The notes under the pieces: model-generated
The model's database searches: none
Told to the model about the DNA's origin: nothing
The model's input: the letters and a program-made list of their open reading frames with translations, nothing else
Position numbers and translations under genes: made by a program
Source of the DNA: Deltaproteobacteria bacterium
GTDB taxonomy: Bacteria > Desulfobacterota > GWC2-55-46 > DRQE01
Assembly (NCBI GenBank): GCA_030631875.1
Contig: DAOVKH010000097.1
Span: 1 to 6,756 of the forward strand
DNA length: 6,756 nucleotides
Direction: 5' to 3'
Shown here: piece by piece, positions 5,491-6,756 of the stretch
How the letters are laid out: each line of letters begins with the position of its first letter
Position numbering within the stretch: position 1 is the stretch's first letter

Positions 5491-6756
5491 ATGGATAGTC
5501 TCACACCGCGCGAAATTGTAGCGGAGCTTGATAAATTTATAATAGGCCAGAAGGGTGCTAAGCGTGCCGTTGCCATAGCGCTTAGGAATCGCTGGCGTCG
5601 TCAGCAGGTCGATACGAAGCTCCGTGATGAGATATCGCCTAAGAATATAATAATGATAGGCCCGACGGGTGTCGGTAAGACCGAGATTTCACGGCGTTTG
5701 GCGCGCCTTGCAGGCGCGCCCTTCATTAAGGTCGAGGCCAGTAAGTTCACGGAGGTCGGCTACGTCGGACGTGATGTTGAAAGCATTATACGCGACCTTA
5801 CCGAGTTGGCCGTAAAGATGATTAAAGATGAAGAGACGGTCATTGTAGAGAAGAAGGCCAGAGAGGCCGCAGAGGAGCGCGTACTTGATGCCCTGCTTCC
5901 GCCGACACCTGAACCGGAGGTCTCGGAGACTCCAACGCTAATATCATCTCCGTCCATATCTGACGACGATGAAGAAGATGGTGGCGAAGCCGACGAGAGT
6001 AAGGGCGCAGACCATCCTGCTAAGTCTCAGGCAAAGACGCGTGAGAAGTTAAGGGGGCTGCTTCGCAAAGGCAAGTTCGATGATAAGGAGATAGAGATAG
6101 AACGCACAGACCAGAAACTGCCTTCGGTGGAGATATTCTCTTCTTCCGGTATAGAAGAGATGGGCATGGACATCAAAGACCTCCTCGGCGGAATAATCCC
6201 AAAGAAGACCCGAAGGAGTAAGGTAAAGGTCCCTGAGGCATTCGATATCTTTACCACGGAAGAAGCCGCGAAGCTCGTAGATATGGATAAGGTTACGAAG
6301 CGTGCCGTTGAGCGTGTCGAAGGCTCGGGCATAGTCTTTATAGATGAGATAGATAAGATTGCAGGCCCCCAGAGCGGTCAAGGGCCGGACGTATCTCGCG
6401 AAGGCGTACAGCGTGATCTCCTGCCGCTCGTAGAGGGTTCGACCGTCAATACGAAGTACGGCATGGTCAGGACCGACCACATACTCTTTATAGCATCAGG
6501 GGCGTTTCATATATCAAAGCCCTCGGATCTTATCCCTGAGTTTCAGGGACGCTTCCCCATAAGGGTAGAGCTTGAGTCCCTGAGCGAAGGCGACTTCGTG
6601 AGGATTCTAACGGAGCCCGAAAATGCTTTAATTAAGCAATATACGGCCTTACTTGATACCGAAAAGCTGAAGCTCGACTTTACCGAAGAAGGTATAGCAG
6701 AGATTGCCTCCATTGCCGCCTCGGTAAATGAGAGGACGGAGGATATTGGCGCAAGG
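5491..6756 (+). CDS. hslU: HslU (ClpY), ATPase subunit of the HslUV protease (3' end outside window)
   Basis: An open frame of 422 codons runs from ATG 5491 off the right edge without a stop. It encodes a AAA+ unfoldase that feeds substrates into HslV. Visible in order: [17 protein letters not shown], Walker A GPTGVGKT at 57-64, pore loop GYVG at 90-93, the I domain (about 108-260), Walker [10 protein letters not shown] at 282-290, [18 protein letters not shown], the [15 protein letters not shown] arginine-finger region with Arg354, and [10 protein letters not shown], whose sensor-2 arginine is the last codon. By alignment to the 443-residue E. coli protein about 50 residues are missing, so the full protein would be near 470. 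The excess is mainly an acidic, Pro/Ser-rich low-complexity segment at about 137-180 ([13 protein letters not shown] within it) in the I domain. No catalytic residue is lost. It follows hslV by 36 nt. Confidence 0.97.
   Translation, partial: MDSLTPREIVAELDKFIIGQKGAKRAVAIALRNRWRRQQVDTKLRDEISPKNIIMIGPTGVGKTEISRRLARLAGAPFIKVEASKFTEVGYVGRDVESIIRDLTELAVKMIKDEETVIVEKKAREAAEERVLDALLPPTPEPEVSETPTLISSPSISDDDEEDGGEADESKGADHPAKSQAKTREKLRGLLRKGKFDDKEIEIERTDQKLPSVEIFSSSGIEEMGMDIKDLLGGIIPKKTRRSKVKVPEAFDIFTTEEAAKLVDMDKVTKRAVERVEGSGIVFIDEIDKIAGPQSGQGPDVSREGVQRDLLPLVEGSTVNTKYGMVRTDHILFIASGAFHISKPSDLIPEFQGRFPIRVELESLSEGDFVRILTEPENALIKQYTALLDTEKLKLDFTEEGIAEIASIAASVNERTEDIGAR

Noticed and set aside
6049..6480. 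Minus-strand open frames opposite hslU
   Set aside because: The plus strand here encodes the HslU Walker B region without interruption; the antisense frames are shadows.

Overview
The window is an ordinary stretch of bacterial core genome, read mostly on the plus strand. It holds seven protein genes, two of them cut by the window edges, and no RNA genes, mobile elements or CRISPR arrays. A Gram-negative bacterium is likely: the genes include a full hslVU pair, a leader peptidase with a single visible N-terminal anchor, and a secreted SIMPL-domain protein. Isoleucine is coded mainly by ATA (about 23 of 39 Ile codons in the hslU part) and AGG is common for Arg, although GC content is only intermediate. 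This points away from the enterics and towards a Desulfobacterota- or Nitrospirota-like lineage, but that placement is a low-confidence guess.

Layout. Bases 1-252 are the 3' end of cutA. It meets, tail to tail across only 4 bp, a minus-strand gene for an exported SIMPL (DUF541/YggE-like) protein (257-970). The 195-bp gap 971-1165 is a divergent control region. It carries an extended -10 promoter reading left into the SIMPL gene. It also carries a perfect-consensus promoter (TTGACA, 17-nt spacer, TATAAT) reading right, with a 12-bp perfect palindrome over the predicted start site. To the right lie five genes on one strand with gaps of 31, 71, 29 and 36 bases: lepA (EF4), lepB (signal peptidase I), a xerC-type tyrosine recombinase, hslV and hslU (cut at the right edge, about 50 codons missing). 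The widest gap, before xerC, holds a candidate internal promoter and a 17-bp imperfect palindrome.

How the genes fit together. The right-hand block looks like a housekeeping operon: translation factor EF4, removal of signal peptides at the membrane, resolution of chromosome dimers, and the HslUV ATP-dependent protease. The xerC-hslV-hslU order matches the conserved codV-clpQ-clpY order of Bacillus, and lepA-lepB is also a widespread pair; here the two pairs are joined.

I found no convincing novel multi-gene system. The second-look items are lineage-specific elaborations: a 12-residue leader before the catalytic Thr of HslV, an acidic/proline-rich insert in the HslU I domain, a Lys-rich repeat insert and a 9-nt tandem repeat in the recombinase, an extra segment in LepB, the well-defined divergent promoter region, and a strand-biased octamer.
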